A stretch of DNA of 64,000 nt. It comes from an uncultured Porphyromonadaceae bacterium (GTDB lineage Bacteria; Bacteroidota; Bacteroidia; Bacteroidales; Muribaculaceae). Of the stretch, positions 34,317-42,726 are shown piece after piece. Within the stretch, counting starts at the first letter, position 1; each line of letters starts with the position of its first letter. The stretch is from the NCBI GenBank assembly GCA_902495245.1, contig CABUWI010000004.1, positions 124,001 to 188,000 on the forward strand, in the 5' to 3' direction. The notes beneath the pieces were generated by a model. The model ran no database searches and had not been told where the DNA came from. It was given only the letters and a program-made list of their open reading frames with translations. Both the position numbers and the translations under genes were made by a program.

Positions 34317-35035
34317 TTGAGCTTAAAAATCTTTCGATAGCCAACGACCCCGGGCACCCCCTGCTTTCAGACGTGTCGCTTACGTTGCCCGCGGCCACGC
34401 TGACGGCGCTCATAGGCCGCAACGGGTGCGGCAAATCAACCCTGCTGCGCACCCTCAGCGGGCTGCAAAAGCCCCGCGCCGGCTCCGTCTTTATCGACGG
34501 ACGCGACTGCTTCCGCACGCCGCCGTGCATGCTGTCAAGAATGGTGGCCGCCGTATCGACCGAAATTGTCAGAATCGACAATCTGACCTGCCGCGAAATG
34601 GTCGGCATGGCCCGGTCGCCGTATACCGGCCTGTTCGGACGGCTCTCCGACGAAGACCGCCGCATTGTTGACAGCGCGCTGGCAAGCGTCGGCATGGAAA
34701 GTTTTGCATCGCGCCCCGTTGCGCGGCTCAGCGACGGCGAGGCGCGACGCATCATGATTGCACGCGCCCTGGCCCAGTCAACGCCGGTGATACTGCTCGA
34801 CGAGCCGACAGGTTTTCTCGACGTGCCGGGCCGCTATGAAATCTGCGCGTTGCTCGGACGTCTGGCCCGCGAACAGAATAAAACCATAGTATTTTCGACC
34901 CACGAACTCGAACCCGCATTCGCTCAGGCCGACGCCGTTGCGCTGATTCACGATTGCGGGCTGCATCTGATGCCTCCCGACCGAATGAGACAGCAACCGA
35001 TGTTCAGACAGCTCTTCGGGCCTCCGGGTCAGTGA
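34313..35035 (+). CDS. ABC importer ATPase
   Basis: 240 residues starting at MIELKNLSIANDPG; the frame is open upstream but those codons lie inside the permease. Walker A GRNGCGKST, Q-loop region, signature LSDGEARR, Walker B VILLDEPTG and switch His in FSTHELE are all present. The signature has Asp where Gly is usual in LSGGE, a common variant in this subgroup. It energises the FecCD permease. The 3' end overlaps convergent ygbA by 7 bp. Confidence 0.94.
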   Translation: MIELKNLSIANDPGHPLLSDVSLTLPAATLTALIGRNGCGKSTLLRTLSGLQKPRAGSVFIDGRDCFRTPPCMLSRMVAAVSTEIVRIDNLTCREMVGMARSPYTGLFGRLSDEDRRIVDSALASVGMESFASRPVARLSDGEARRIMIARALAQSTPVILLDEPTGFLDVPGRYEICALLGRLAREQNKTIVFSTHELEPAFAQADAVALIHDCGLHLMPPDRMRQQPMFRQLFGPPGQ

Positions 35036-35322
35036 AACATATGGCGCAAGGCGTCGAGCGGACTGTAAAAAATCATGCGCGGCCCGGCCCAACGCATGAC
35101 GGCGCGGATTTCTTCGCGGCGCGCAGGCGAGTAACAGTGGATTGAACAGCGGCGACAAGTCGGTTTCCCTTCGCCAAAACCACACCGTTCAAGCCGCGCC
35201 GAGCAATACTCAATCAAAGAGGCGCAATCGGGACACACGCCCGCGTCCACGCGGTGATGCCGGCGGCAATAGAGTTCAATCATTGCGCGCACGGTGCGTT
35301 TTTCGCGCTCAATGCGCGTCAT
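35029..35322 (-). CDS. ygbA: Nitrous oxide-stimulated promoter family protein (YgbA-like)
   Basis: 97 residues. The family pattern is clear: TRIEREKRTVRAMIELYCRRHH, then Cys pairs CPDCASLIEYCSARLERCGFG and KPTCRRCSIHCYSP, ending MRWAGPRMIFYSPLDALRHMF. The clustered Cys suggest a metal or Fe-S site. In other bacteria the family is induced by nitrosative stress; its biochemical job is not settled. It overlaps the Sua5-type gene by ATGA and is convergent with the ABC ATPase. Confidence 0.87.
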   Translation of the reverse strand: MTRIEREKRTVRAMIELYCRRHHRVDAGVCPDCASLIEYCSARLERCGFGEGKPTCRRCSIHCYSPARREEIRAVMRWAGPRMIFYSPLDALRHMFH

Positions 35323-35912
35323 AGTTCGACATCTGCCGCCCCCTGACGCACGATTTCGGGCGAGGCGGAGTCCGTAAGATCAACAATCGTCGAACTGACC
35401 GGCTCGACGGCATACTCGGACGACGCGTCAGCGAGCAGAAGTTCCACACCGGCTTCAAGCTCCATGGGGTCGCTCTCGCCCAGCGAGCCGCTCAGCAGCG
35501 GGCGACCAAGTTCCTCGGCCAGTGCGCGGGCAATGGCGTTGTCGGGAATGCGCACGCCCAGCTCCTTTCGCTTTTTCAGCTCCTTGGGCAGTCCGGCAGC
35601 CGCAGGCGGCAACAAGAAAGTTACGGGGCCGGGCGCATTGCGGCGCACCACGGCAAAGGCGCGGTTATCGATGCGGGCATATTGCGAAGCCGTGGCTATG
35701 GAGTCGCACACGAGCGTCAGCTTCTGTTTTTCGGGGTTTACGCCCTTGAGGCGACACAGGGCCTCGATTGCTGCGGGATTGAGGGCATCGGCGGCCAGCG
35801 CCGGGTGAGTGTCGGTGGGATAAATGACCAACCGGCCGGCGCGAAGCAGGTCGGCCGCACGGGCAATGGCGCGCGAGTCGACGCTGTCGGGATAGAGAGT
35901 CAGTATTTCCAT
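35319..35912 (-). CDS. L-threonylcarbamoyladenylate synthase (Sua5/YciO/YrdC)
   Basis: 197 residues. It makes threonylcarbamoyl-AMP from threonine, bicarbonate and ATP, the first step of tRNA t6A37 modification. Visible motifs: LLRAGRLVIYPTDTHPALAADALN (KxR region partly replaced), RLKGVNPEKQKLTLVCDSIA, APGPVTFLLPPA and LGVRIPDNAIARALAEELGRPLLSGSL. The usual SAN near the end of that block is SGS here, a variant more like YciO than TsaC, so a YciO-like role is possible. It is coupled to ygbA. Confidence 0.85.
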   Translation of the reverse strand: MEILTLYPDSVDSRAIARAADLLRAGRLVIYPTDTHPALAADALNPAAIEALCRLKGVNPEKQKLTLVCDSIATASQYARIDNRAFAVVRRNAPGPVTFLLPPAAAGLPKELKKRKELGVRIPDNAIARALAEELGRPLLSGSLGESDPMELEAGVELLLADASSEYAVEPVSSTIVDLTDSASPEIVRQGAADVEL

Positions 35913-35933
35913 AGCAGTCTGTTATTTCAGTCG

Positions 35934-35982
35934 AAAAAGAGAGAGAATCCAAGTGCTTGACGGCACTCACGGACTCTCTCTC
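35934..35982 (-). terminator. rpsP terminator
   Basis: GAGAGAGA (35939-35946) pairs with TCTCTCTC (35975-35982); inner TCC/GGA and GTGC/GCAC pairs complete the hairpin. On the minus strand it is followed by TTTTT. Confidence 0.7.
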
Positions 35983-36009
35983 AATCAGGTTGTTTCGCGC
36001 TATTAAGCC

Positions 36010-36576
36010 TTATTCGGCTGCGGGAGCTTCGGCAGCGGGAGCCTCTTCGGCGGGAGCCTCATTGGCAGCGGCCTCGGCGGCAGCGGCAGCTTCAGCTTCG
36101 GCCTTTGCGGCAGCGAGCTCAGCCTTCTTCTTGGCAACGGCCTCGGCCTTTGCCTTGTTTACGGCCTGCTCAGCCTCGAGACGAGCCTTTGCGGCCTGCT
36201 CTTTCTTTGAAGCCATAGCGGTCTTGTCTGCGTCGACAGCGCTCTGCTTTTTCTGCTTCCATGCAGCAAAGCGACGCTCGGCCTCAGCCTCGTCGAACGC
36301 ACCTTTCTTGACGCCACCCTGGAGGTGCTTCATCAAGAGCACACCTTCCTGCGAGAGGATTGTGCGGACGGTTTCGGTGGGAAGTGCACCTACGTTGAGC
36401 CAATACAGAGCCCGCTCGAAGTTCAAAGTTATCGTGGCGGGATTGGTATTGGGATTGTAGCTACCAATGCGCTCGATAAATTTGCCATCACGTGGCGCTC
36501 TGCTGTCGGCGATTACGATGGGATAGAAGGCGTAGTCCTTATGACCACGGCGCTGCAGGCGAATCTTGGTTGCCAT
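36010..36576 (-). CDS. rpsP: 30S ribosomal protein S16 with long Ala/Glu/Lys tail
   Basis: 188 residues. The first about 85 form the S16 core ([40 protein letters not shown] is split here only for description). The remaining about 100 residues are a charged helix turning into a pure Ala/Glu/Pro run ([22 protein letters not shown]). Bacteroidetes S16 proteins carry such extensions, absent from the E. coli 82-residue form. It has its own promoter and terminator. Confidence 0.96.
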   Translation of the reverse strand: MATKIRLQRRGHKDYAFYPIVIADSRAPRDGKFIERIGSYNPNTNPATITLNFERALYWLNVGALPTETVRTILSQEGVLLMKHLQGGVKKGAFDEAEAERRFAAWKQKKQSAVDADKTAMASKKEQAAKARLEAEQAVNKAKAEAVAKKKAELAAAKAEAEAAAAAEAAANEAPAEEAPAAEAPAAE

Positions 36577-36647
36577 ACTGTAGAGTTTTGGGTTTTGAAG
36601 TTAAAAAATTGATTGGGTTGATATTGGTTTGTCCGTTAAGACGGGTG

Positions 36648-36655
36648 CAAAGTTA
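36648..36655 (-). promoter_or_regulatory. -7 box of rpsP
   Basis: TAACTTTG on the minus strand, about 71 nt before the ATG; upstream lie AT-rich DNA and decamer repeats instead of a clear -33 box. Confidence 0.55.
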
Positions 36656-36680
36656 CGAATTTTAATTAAGAATTAAAAAT

Positions 36681-36740
36681 AAGAATCAATAAAATCACGA
36701 TTTATCGCGATTTATCAAGCTGAATCAAGCTAAATCCGAC
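36681..36740. repeat. Degenerate 10-bp tandem repeat upstream of rpsP
   Basis: Units GATTTATCGC, GATTTATCAA, GCTGAATCAA and GCTAAATCCG follow one another, with the triplet ATC at 36685, 36694, 36704, 36714, 36724 and 36734. The array covers the cstA stop codon. A sister array lies at 59276-59315 upstream of lptD. Confidence 0.65.
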
Positions 36741-38191
36741 TTATTCCGCTTTGCTGAAAGCTTCTTAAAGCGGAAGAACAAAAGCAGAAGCAGCCCCACG
36801 GCGCCGAGACCGGCCGAGAGGGACCACCCGTATGGAATGGAGCCGAAGCCGAGGGCGGCGGTGAGCAGGCTGAAGCCTTCGGGCGCAAAGAAGATGTAGG
36901 TAACGGTTACGGCCGTCATGAACAGGGCCGGAATGAGCGTTATGATGTAGGCTTTCTTCTTGCGGGCCAGATAGACGGTGATTGTCCACAGGGTGAAGAC
37001 GGCCAGCACCTGGTTGCACCACGCGAAGTAGCGCCACATGACGTCATACGGCATGAGCATGACGGCGAAACAGAGCGCGAAGATGGGAATCGAGATGACC
37101 AGGCGACGCGCAATCTTTTTCTGGTCGTACTTCATGATGTCGGCCACTATGAGGCGCACCGAGCGCAACGCCGTGTCGCCCGAGGTGATGGGCGCGGCGA
37201 TGACGCCGAGAACGGCCAGCACCCCGCCGAACGTGTAGAGCCACGACTTTGAGATGTTGTCAACCAGAATGGCCGGCGAGCCGTTGTGGAGATAGGTCTG
37301 CAGGTTGTCGTAGCCGCCGGTAAAGGTGATGGCTGCGGCCGCCCAGATGAGAGCCACAATGCCTTCGGCCACCATGGCGCCGTAAAACACCGGACGCGCG
37401 TGCATCTCGTTTTGCAGACAGCGCGCCATCATGGGCGACTGCGTGGCGTGGAAACCCGATATGGCGCCGCAGGCAATCGAGACGAACATCATGGGGAAGA
37501 CCGGATTGGCCTGCGGGTCGGCCTTGTGGTTATAGAAACCCTGCCATATTTCGGGCATGTCAGCTCCGTGGACATAGAGAGCCACGAGAATGCCGACGGC
37601 CATGAAGAGCAGCGCGAAACCGAAAATCGGATAAAGCTTGCCGATAATCTTGTCTATCGGCAGCAGCGTGGCCACCATGTAGTAGACCAGGATAACCACA
37701 ATCCAGAACATTTTGTCGAGACTGTCGGGCGTCAGCATGGCCAGCAGGTCTGCCGGATTGTAGACGAAAACGGCGCCCACCAGAATCATCAGCAGAATGA
37801 CAAAAACGCGCATCACGTTCTTGACGCCCGTGCCCAGCTGCGCGCCCACGATTTCCGGCAGCGACGCGCCGTCGGCGCGCAAGGAGAGCATTCCCGACAT
37901 ATAATCATGGACAGCGCCGGCAAAAATCGTGCCGAACACTATCCATAAAAAAGCCGCCGGCCCGTACATGACGCCCATTATCGCGCCGAATATCGGGCCG
38001 AGACCGGCAATGTTGAGAAATTGAATCAGAAAGATTTTCCATGTCGGCATCTTCACATAGTCCACCCCGTCGGCCCGGGTGTGCACCGGTGTGGTCCGCG
38101 AGGGGTCCTGTCCGAACACTTTGGCCACGAAGCGGCCGTATGTGAAGTAGCCGGCAACGAGTAAAACGAGCGCTATTGTAAACGAAATCAT
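36725..38191 (-). CDS. cstA: CstA-family carbon-starvation transporter
   Basis: 488 residues with about 12-13 transmembrane helices. Family motifs: YGRFVAKVFG, TPVHTRADGVDYVKMPTWKIFLIQFLNIAGLGPIFGAIMG and GAVHDYMSGMLSLRADGASLPEIVG, GFHATQSPMMARCLQNE. CstA proteins import pyruvate or peptides when better carbon sources run out. The C-terminal residues and stop fall inside a 10-bp repeat array. It starts 3 nt after the porin gene, in an operon with a DASS symporter, so carboxylate uptake (pyruvate or dicarboxylates) is likely. Confidence 0.92.
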   Translation of the reverse strand: MISFTIALVLLVAGYFTYGRFVAKVFGQDPSRTTPVHTRADGVDYVKMPTWKIFLIQFLNIAGLGPIFGAIMGVMYGPAAFLWIVFGTIFAGAVHDYMSGMLSLRADGASLPEIVGAQLGTGVKNVMRVFVILLMILVGAVFVYNPADLLAMLTPDSLDKMFWIVVILVYYMVATLLPIDKIIGKLYPIFGFALLFMAVGILVALYVHGADMPEIWQGFYNHKADPQANPVFPMMFVSIACGAISGFHATQSPMMARCLQNEMHARPVFYGAMVAEGIVALIWAAAAITFTGGYDNLQTYLHNGSPAILVDNISKSWLYTFGGVLAVLGVIAAPITSGDTALRSVRLIVADIMKYDQKKIARRLVISIPIFALCFAVMLMPYDVMWRYFAWCNQVLAVFTLWTITVYLARKKKAYIITLIPALFMTAVTVTYIFFAPEGFSLLTAALGFGSIPYGWSLSAGLGAVGLLLLLFFRFKKLSAKRNKSDLA

Positions 38192-38194
38192 TGC

Positions 38195-39184
38195 TTAGAA
38201 ACGTACAACAAGCTCGGCCACGAAACGGTCGGGCGAATAAGCGCCCTCTTTGTAGTCGAAATATTTTTCGTAGTTCAGGCGCACGTCGGCATGCACTGCC
38301 TTATAGGTATAGGTGAGGGTCGAGCCGATTGTGGCGCGCTGACGTTTCGATTCGAGCGCGAGCGAGGTCATGTTGTAGTGGTCGGTCATGCCGTCATAGC
38401 GCCCCTGGATTGACCAGCGGTTGAAGGCGCCGAGCTTGACGGGCTTGTGCCAGTCGACAAAGACCACCCATGAGTGGTTGTCCTTGAGGCCGTGGCCGCA
38501 ATAGTTCTTCCACATGTATTCGCCCACGACCAGCACGTTCGAGTTCTGCCACTCGATGCAGCCGTCAATGAGATTGGCGCGCACCGCGGCGGGTTTGATC
38601 GAGGCATAGCCTGCCGACACGGTGAAGCCCTCGGGCAGTTTATAGAGCGCCTTGCCTGAATAGGCAACGGTCTTGCTCCATTTGTCGTGGTCGCCGATTG
38701 CATAGGGGTTGAACACGCCGAACTCGAGCGTGAGCGGTGTTTTGGGCAGCGTGTATCCCACCTTGCCGCCTACGGCGCGATAGTTCATTATCTGCTTGCC
38801 CATAAACGAGCGGTTGGCGAAGATGTAGTTTGCCGGAGCGCGGAACGTCTCGACGCCGAAAGGCATGCGGAACTGGCCGGCCTGGACGTAAAGCCCCTTG
38901 ATGATGTCAAAGCGGCCGTAGGCGTCGAGAATCTTCATCTTGCCCTGGTCGCAGAGATCGGTCTGAATGAAATAGCTGATCGAGGGGTGAATCTTGCCGC
39001 CGAGCGTAACACGCGCGTTGCGAACCTGAAAGCGCTGCTCGCCCGAATTAGTTTTCAGTTCCCAGCGGGCGCGCAGGGCGCCGTGAATCTCGGGCATATA
39101 GCTGAACTCCTTGTCGGCCGCAAAAGCGGGTACGGCCGCTGCCGCAATGAGGGCAGCGACCGTGATTTTCTTAAAGAAGTCCAT
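38195..39184 (-). CDS. Outer membrane porin (phosphate-selective porin O/P-like)
   Basis: 329 residues starting MDFFKKITVAALIAAAAVPAFA, a typical signal peptide; a TTG four codons upstream is less likely. The mature protein begins EFSYMPEIHGALRARWELKT and has the OprO/P-like pattern RFQVRNARVTLGGKIHPSISYFIQTDL, DAYGRFDIIKGLYVQAGQFRMPFG, ending FVAELVVRF. It should be a 16-strand channel of the outer membrane. Placed between a DASS symporter and CstA, it probably admits carboxylates; it overlaps the symporter gene by 14 bp. Confidence 0.87.
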   Translation of the reverse strand: MDFFKKITVAALIAAAAVPAFAADKEFSYMPEIHGALRARWELKTNSGEQRFQVRNARVTLGGKIHPSISYFIQTDLCDQGKMKILDAYGRFDIIKGLYVQAGQFRMPFGVETFRAPANYIFANRSFMGKQIMNYRAVGGKVGYTLPKTPLTLEFGVFNPYAIGDHDKWSKTVAYSGKALYKLPEGFTVSAGYASIKPAAVRANLIDGCIEWQNSNVLVVGEYMWKNYCGHGLKDNHSWVVFVDWHKPVKLGAFNRWSIQGRYDGMTDHYNMTSLALESKRQRATIGSTLTYTYKAVHADVRLNYEKYFDYKEGAYSPDRFVAELVVRF

Positions 39185-40685
39185 ACTTACCTGCAAGGAT
39201 AAGGGTCGAATAACCGAGAACGAGGCCGAAGAAGCCCATGATGAGACCGGTGCGCACCATGTCTTTCTGTTTGATCATGCCGGTTGCGTCGGCAAGGGCG
39301 TTCGGCGGGGTCGAAATCGGGAGCACCATGGCAACCGACGAGCCCACGGCAACACCGATGAGCAGCGTGCCTACGCCGCCGAGGCTGCCGAGCGAGCCCA
39401 TGCTTTCGCCCACCATTGCGAGAATCGGCACGAACAGGGCGGCAGTGGCCGTGTGCGAAATGAAGTTGGCCATGAGATAGCAGATAAGACCCGAGCCGAT
39501 GATGACCATGAGGGGCGACCACTCGTTGAACGGAATCGAGCCGATGAGGTCTTTGGCGAGACCGGTCTGATTGAGGGCGACGCCGAGGGCGAAGGCGCCG
39601 GCAATCATCCAGAGGATACTCCACGAAATCTCTTCGAGGTCGCGTTTTGTGATGACGCCCGCCACTGCGAGCACGCCAACGGGGAGCATAGCCACGACAT
39701 TGGCGTTCACGCCCGTAATCGAGTCGGTGAGCCACAGCAGAATCGTAACGGCAAACGTAACGTAGACAACATAGTTGCGCCAGTCGGTCTTCACGTGCGA
39801 GTCATCGATTTCAAGCTTGATGGTTTTCTGCTTGAAGGGGAAGAGCGCGCGGAGAACAACCCAGGCAATCAGAAGCAGCGCGATGGTGAGCGGCACCATG
39901 ACGAGCATCCACTGGCCGAAGCCGATGCCGAGGTTCATGCCTTCGGGGTCGTTGAGATATTTGAGCGCGATGGCGTTGGGAGGCGTGCCGATGGGCGTGC
40001 CCATGCCGCCGATGTTGGCGCCGATGGGAATGGCCAGCGCAAGACCGATTTTACCCTTGCCGTCGGCAGGGAGCGCCTTGAGCACCGGGGTGAGGAATGT
40101 GAGCATCATGGCAGCCGTCGCCGTGTTTGAAACGAACATCGAGAACAGGGCCGTTACCATGATGAAGCCGAGCAGAACGTTTTCGCTCTTCGTGCCGAAC
40201 GGCGCGAGCATCACCTTGGCCAGCTTGACGTCAAGGCCGCTCTTGGTGGCGGCGATGGCAATGATAAAACCGCCGATGAAGAGCATGATAGTCGGGTCGG
40301 CAAAGCAAGCAAGTATTGCCTTATAGCTCACCAGATTCTCATATTTGGCGCCGTCGCCGTCAGTCTGCATGAACCATAGCGCGCTGTCTGACGTGCAGAA
40401 CAGCAGCAGAACGACTACGACAAGCGACGTTGTCCACGCCGGCACTGCGTCAAAAAGCCACATCAGAGCCGCAAATGCGAAAATTGCTATTACTCGCTGC
40501 TCGATGGGGTTGATGTTGCTCAACCCGTAAGACGAAGCGGGAATGAACCATAACAATAAAGTTACAAGAATCGCCACACCGGCTTTAATGCTTCGAATCG
40601 GCAACGGATTCTTGCTTGCGCGGTGCTCTTTCTTCCACTCGTGATAAGCCTCGAGCAGATGAAATCCGTGAAAATTTTTGAACAT
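39171..40685 (-). CDS. DASS-family sodium-coupled carboxylate symporter
   Basis: 504 residues of the SLC13/INDY type with about 11 membrane segments. The first substrate/Na+ motif SNTATAAMM is intact (Ser186-Thr188), with NIGGMGTPIGTPPNAIAL behind it. In the second half the matching motif reads ISHTATAALFVP (Ser410-His411-Thr412), so His stands where Asn is usual, followed by LPISTPPNALA. Expected substrates are C4-dicarboxylates or related anions. It is first in an operon with a porin and CstA. Confidence 0.9.
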   Translation of the reverse strand: MFKNFHGFHLLEAYHEWKKEHRASKNPLPIRSIKAGVAILVTLLLWFIPASSYGLSNINPIEQRVIAIFAFAALMWLFDAVPAWTTSLVVVVLLLFCTSDSALWFMQTDGDGAKYENLVSYKAILACFADPTIMLFIGGFIIAIAATKSGLDVKLAKVMLAPFGTKSENVLLGFIMVTALFSMFVSNTATAAMMLTFLTPVLKALPADGKGKIGLALAIPIGANIGGMGTPIGTPPNAIALKYLNDPEGMNLGIGFGQWMLVMVPLTIALLLIAWVVLRALFPFKQKTIKLEIDDSHVKTDWRNYVVYVTFAVTILLWLTDSITGVNANVVAMLPVGVLAVAGVITKRDLEEISWSILWMIAGAFALGVALNQTGLAKDLIGSIPFNEWSPLMVIIGSGLICYLMANFISHTATAALFVPILAMVGESMGSLGSLGGVGTLLIGVAVGSSVAMVLPISTPPNALADATGMIKQKDMVRTGLIMGFFGLVLGYSTLILAGKYGLL

Positions 40686-40733
40686 GAGTTAATGTAATGT
40701 GAGATTGGATTATTATGTATCTGAAAACGGGTG

Positions 40734-40741
40734 CAAAGTTA
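40734..40741 (-). promoter_or_regulatory. -7 box of the DASS-porin-cstA operon
   Basis: TAACTTTG on the minus strand just after the parE stop, about 48 nt before the ATG. Confidence 0.55.
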
Positions 40742-40751
40742 CGAATAATTT

Positions 40752-42686
40752 TCAAGAGATTTCGCTGTCGTCCTCGATGACAAGGTTGTTGATGATGAAT
40801 TGCTGACGGTCGGGAGTGTTTTTACCCATGAAGAACGAAAGCAGAGAGCCGACACCATCTTCCTTGCGGACAGACACTTGGTCGAGCCTCATGTCCGGCC
40901 CGATAAATCCGCGGAACTCGTCGGGCGAGATTTCGCCGAGACCCTTGAATCGGGTAATCTCGGCGTCGCTCTTGAGTCGCTCGATGGCGTCGAGCCGTTC
41001 CTGGTCAGTGTAGCAATAGTAAGCCTCACCGGCGTCTGTCGCAGCCGTCGACTTGCGCGCCGAACGCTTGGCGCCCTTCTTTGAGCGCACGCGGAACAGC
41101 GGCGTCTGCAGCACGTAGACGTGGCCCTTCTTGACCAGGTCGGGAAAGAACTGGAGGAAGAACGTCAGCAGCAGCAGGCGAATGTGCATACCGTCTACAT
41201 CGGCATCGGTGGCGATGATGACCTTGTTATAGCGCAGGCCGTCAATGCCCTCTTCGATGTTGAGGGCGGCCTGCAGCAGGTTGAACTCCTCGTTCTCGTA
41301 GACCACCTTCTGCGTCATGCCGTATGAGTTGAGCGGCTTGCCTCGCAGCGAGAAGACGGCCTGAGTCTTGACGTCGCGTATCTTGGTGATGGAGCCGGAG
41401 GCCGAGTCGCCCTCGGTGATGAAGATGCTCGTGGCGTCCTTGAGCTCGTCGTCGCCCTTGGGGTCGTTATAGTGAATCTGACAGTCGCGCAGCTTCGGGT
41501 TATGGAGGTTCACCTTCTTGGCGCGCTCTCGGGCGGCCTTGGTTACGGAGGCCATGGCCTTGCGGTCGCGCTCGCTGTTCTGAATCTTGTTGAGCATGAC
41601 GTCGGCCACCTCCTTTTCGCGGTGCAGGTAGTTGTCGAGCTCCTTTTTGATGAAATCGCCAACGAATTTGGCCACGGTGGGGCCGTCAGGACCGACGTCG
41701 CGCGAGCCGAGCTTTGTCTTTGTCTGCGACTCGAACACCGGTTCCTCGACCTTGATGCTCACCGCGGCCACGAGGCCGTTGCGAATGTCGCTCGGCTCGA
41801 AGTTTTTGCCGTAAAACTCCTTGACGGTGCGGCTCACGCTCTCCTTGAAGGCGGCCAGATGGGTACCGCCCTGAGTCGTGTGCTGGCCGTTGACAAACGA
41901 GTAATATTCCTCGCCATACTGCTCGGCGTGAGTCAGTACTACTTCGATGTCGTCGCCCTTCAGGTGAATCAGCGGATAGAGTGGCTCGGTGTCCATCTTC
42001 TCCTTGAGCAGGTCGGCAAGACCGTTGCGCGAGCTGTAGCGGCGCCCGTTGAAAACTATGGCCAGACCCGTGTTGAGATAGGTGTAGTTTTTCAGCAGCG
42101 GCACCACGTGCTTCTCGAGATAGCGGAAGTCGCGGAAAATCTCGCCGTCGGGCGTGAAGTTGACGCGCGTGCCGTTCGGTTCGTCGGCCGGAGCGTCGAC
42201 GATGCCCGAATCGCTGAGCACCTCGCCGCGGCTGAAGGCTATGGTGCGCTGCTTGCCCGAGCGCACTGCGGTTATGACGAAGCTCACGCTCAGGGCGTTG
42301 ACGGCCTTGATGCCGACGCCGTTCAGGCCGACGCTCTTCTTGAACGCTTTCGAATCATATTTGGCGCCCGTGTTCATTTTCGACGCCACGTCGGCCAGTT
42401 TTTCCAGCGGAATGCCGCGGCCGAAGTCGCGCACGTCGACGGTATGTTCTTCGGTGATGTCTATGGTAATCTGCTTGCCGAAGCCCATCATGAACTCGTC
42501 GATGGCATTGTCAAGCACCTCTTTCAGCAGTACGTAGATGCCGTCGTCGGCGGCCGAGCCGTCTCCCAGCTTGCCGATGTACATGCCGGGACGGCGGCGA
42601 ATGTGTTCCTTCCAGTCAAGCGTGCGTATGTCGTCGCCGCTGTAACTGAGTTCGTCGTCGGTAATCAGTGGGGTTTCTTCGCTCAT
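40752..42686 (-). CDS. parE: DNA topoisomerase IV subunit B
   Basis: 644 residues. The GHKL ATPase domain shows [30 protein letters not shown] and [17 protein letters not shown]. The transducer contains QTKTKLGS, and the Toprim domain shows [21 protein letters not shown] and [12 protein letters not shown]. The C-terminal Toprim part ([28 protein letters not shown]) is complete. Length and motifs fit ParE rather than GyrB. Its ParC partner is about 40 kb away at the left edge. The -7 box ends 8 nt before the ATG. Confidence 0.93.
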   Translation of the reverse strand: MSEETPLITDDELSYSGDDIRTLDWKEHIRRRPGMYIGKLGDGSAADDGIYVLLKEVLDNAIDEFMMGFGKQITIDITEEHTVDVRDFGRGIPLEKLADVASKMNTGAKYDSKAFKKSVGLNGVGIKAVNALSVSFVITAVRSGKQRTIAFSRGEVLSDSGIVDAPADEPNGTRVNFTPDGEIFRDFRYLEKHVVPLLKNYTYLNTGLAIVFNGRRYSSRNGLADLLKEKMDTEPLYPLIHLKGDDIEVVLTHAEQYGEEYYSFVNGQHTTQGGTHLAAFKESVSRTVKEFYGKNFEPSDIRNGLVAAVSIKVEEPVFESQTKTKLGSRDVGPDGPTVAKFVGDFIKKELDNYLHREKEVADVMLNKIQNSERDRKAMASVTKAARERAKKVNLHNPKLRDCQIHYNDPKGDDELKDATSIFITEGDSASGSITKIRDVKTQAVFSLRGKPLNSYGMTQKVVYENEEFNLLQAALNIEEGIDGLRYNKVIIATDADVDGMHIRLLLLTFFLQFFPDLVKKGHVYVLQTPLFRVRSKKGAKRSARKSTAATDAGEAYYCYTDQERLDAIERLKSDAEITRFKGLGEISPDEFRGFIGPDMRLDQVSVRKEDGVGSLLSFFMGKNTPDRQQFIINNLVIEDDSEIS

Positions 42687-42694
42687 AACGAGCG

Positions 42695-42726
42695 CAAAGT
42701 TACGAATTTTTCGTCAGAAAATCAAC
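42695..42726 (-). promoter_or_regulatory. parE promoter
   Basis: TAACTTTG (42695-42702) with TTG at 42724-42726, 21 bp apart on the minus strand; it overlaps the 3' end of the glycosyltransferase gene and predicts a 4-5 nt leader. Confidence 0.6.
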
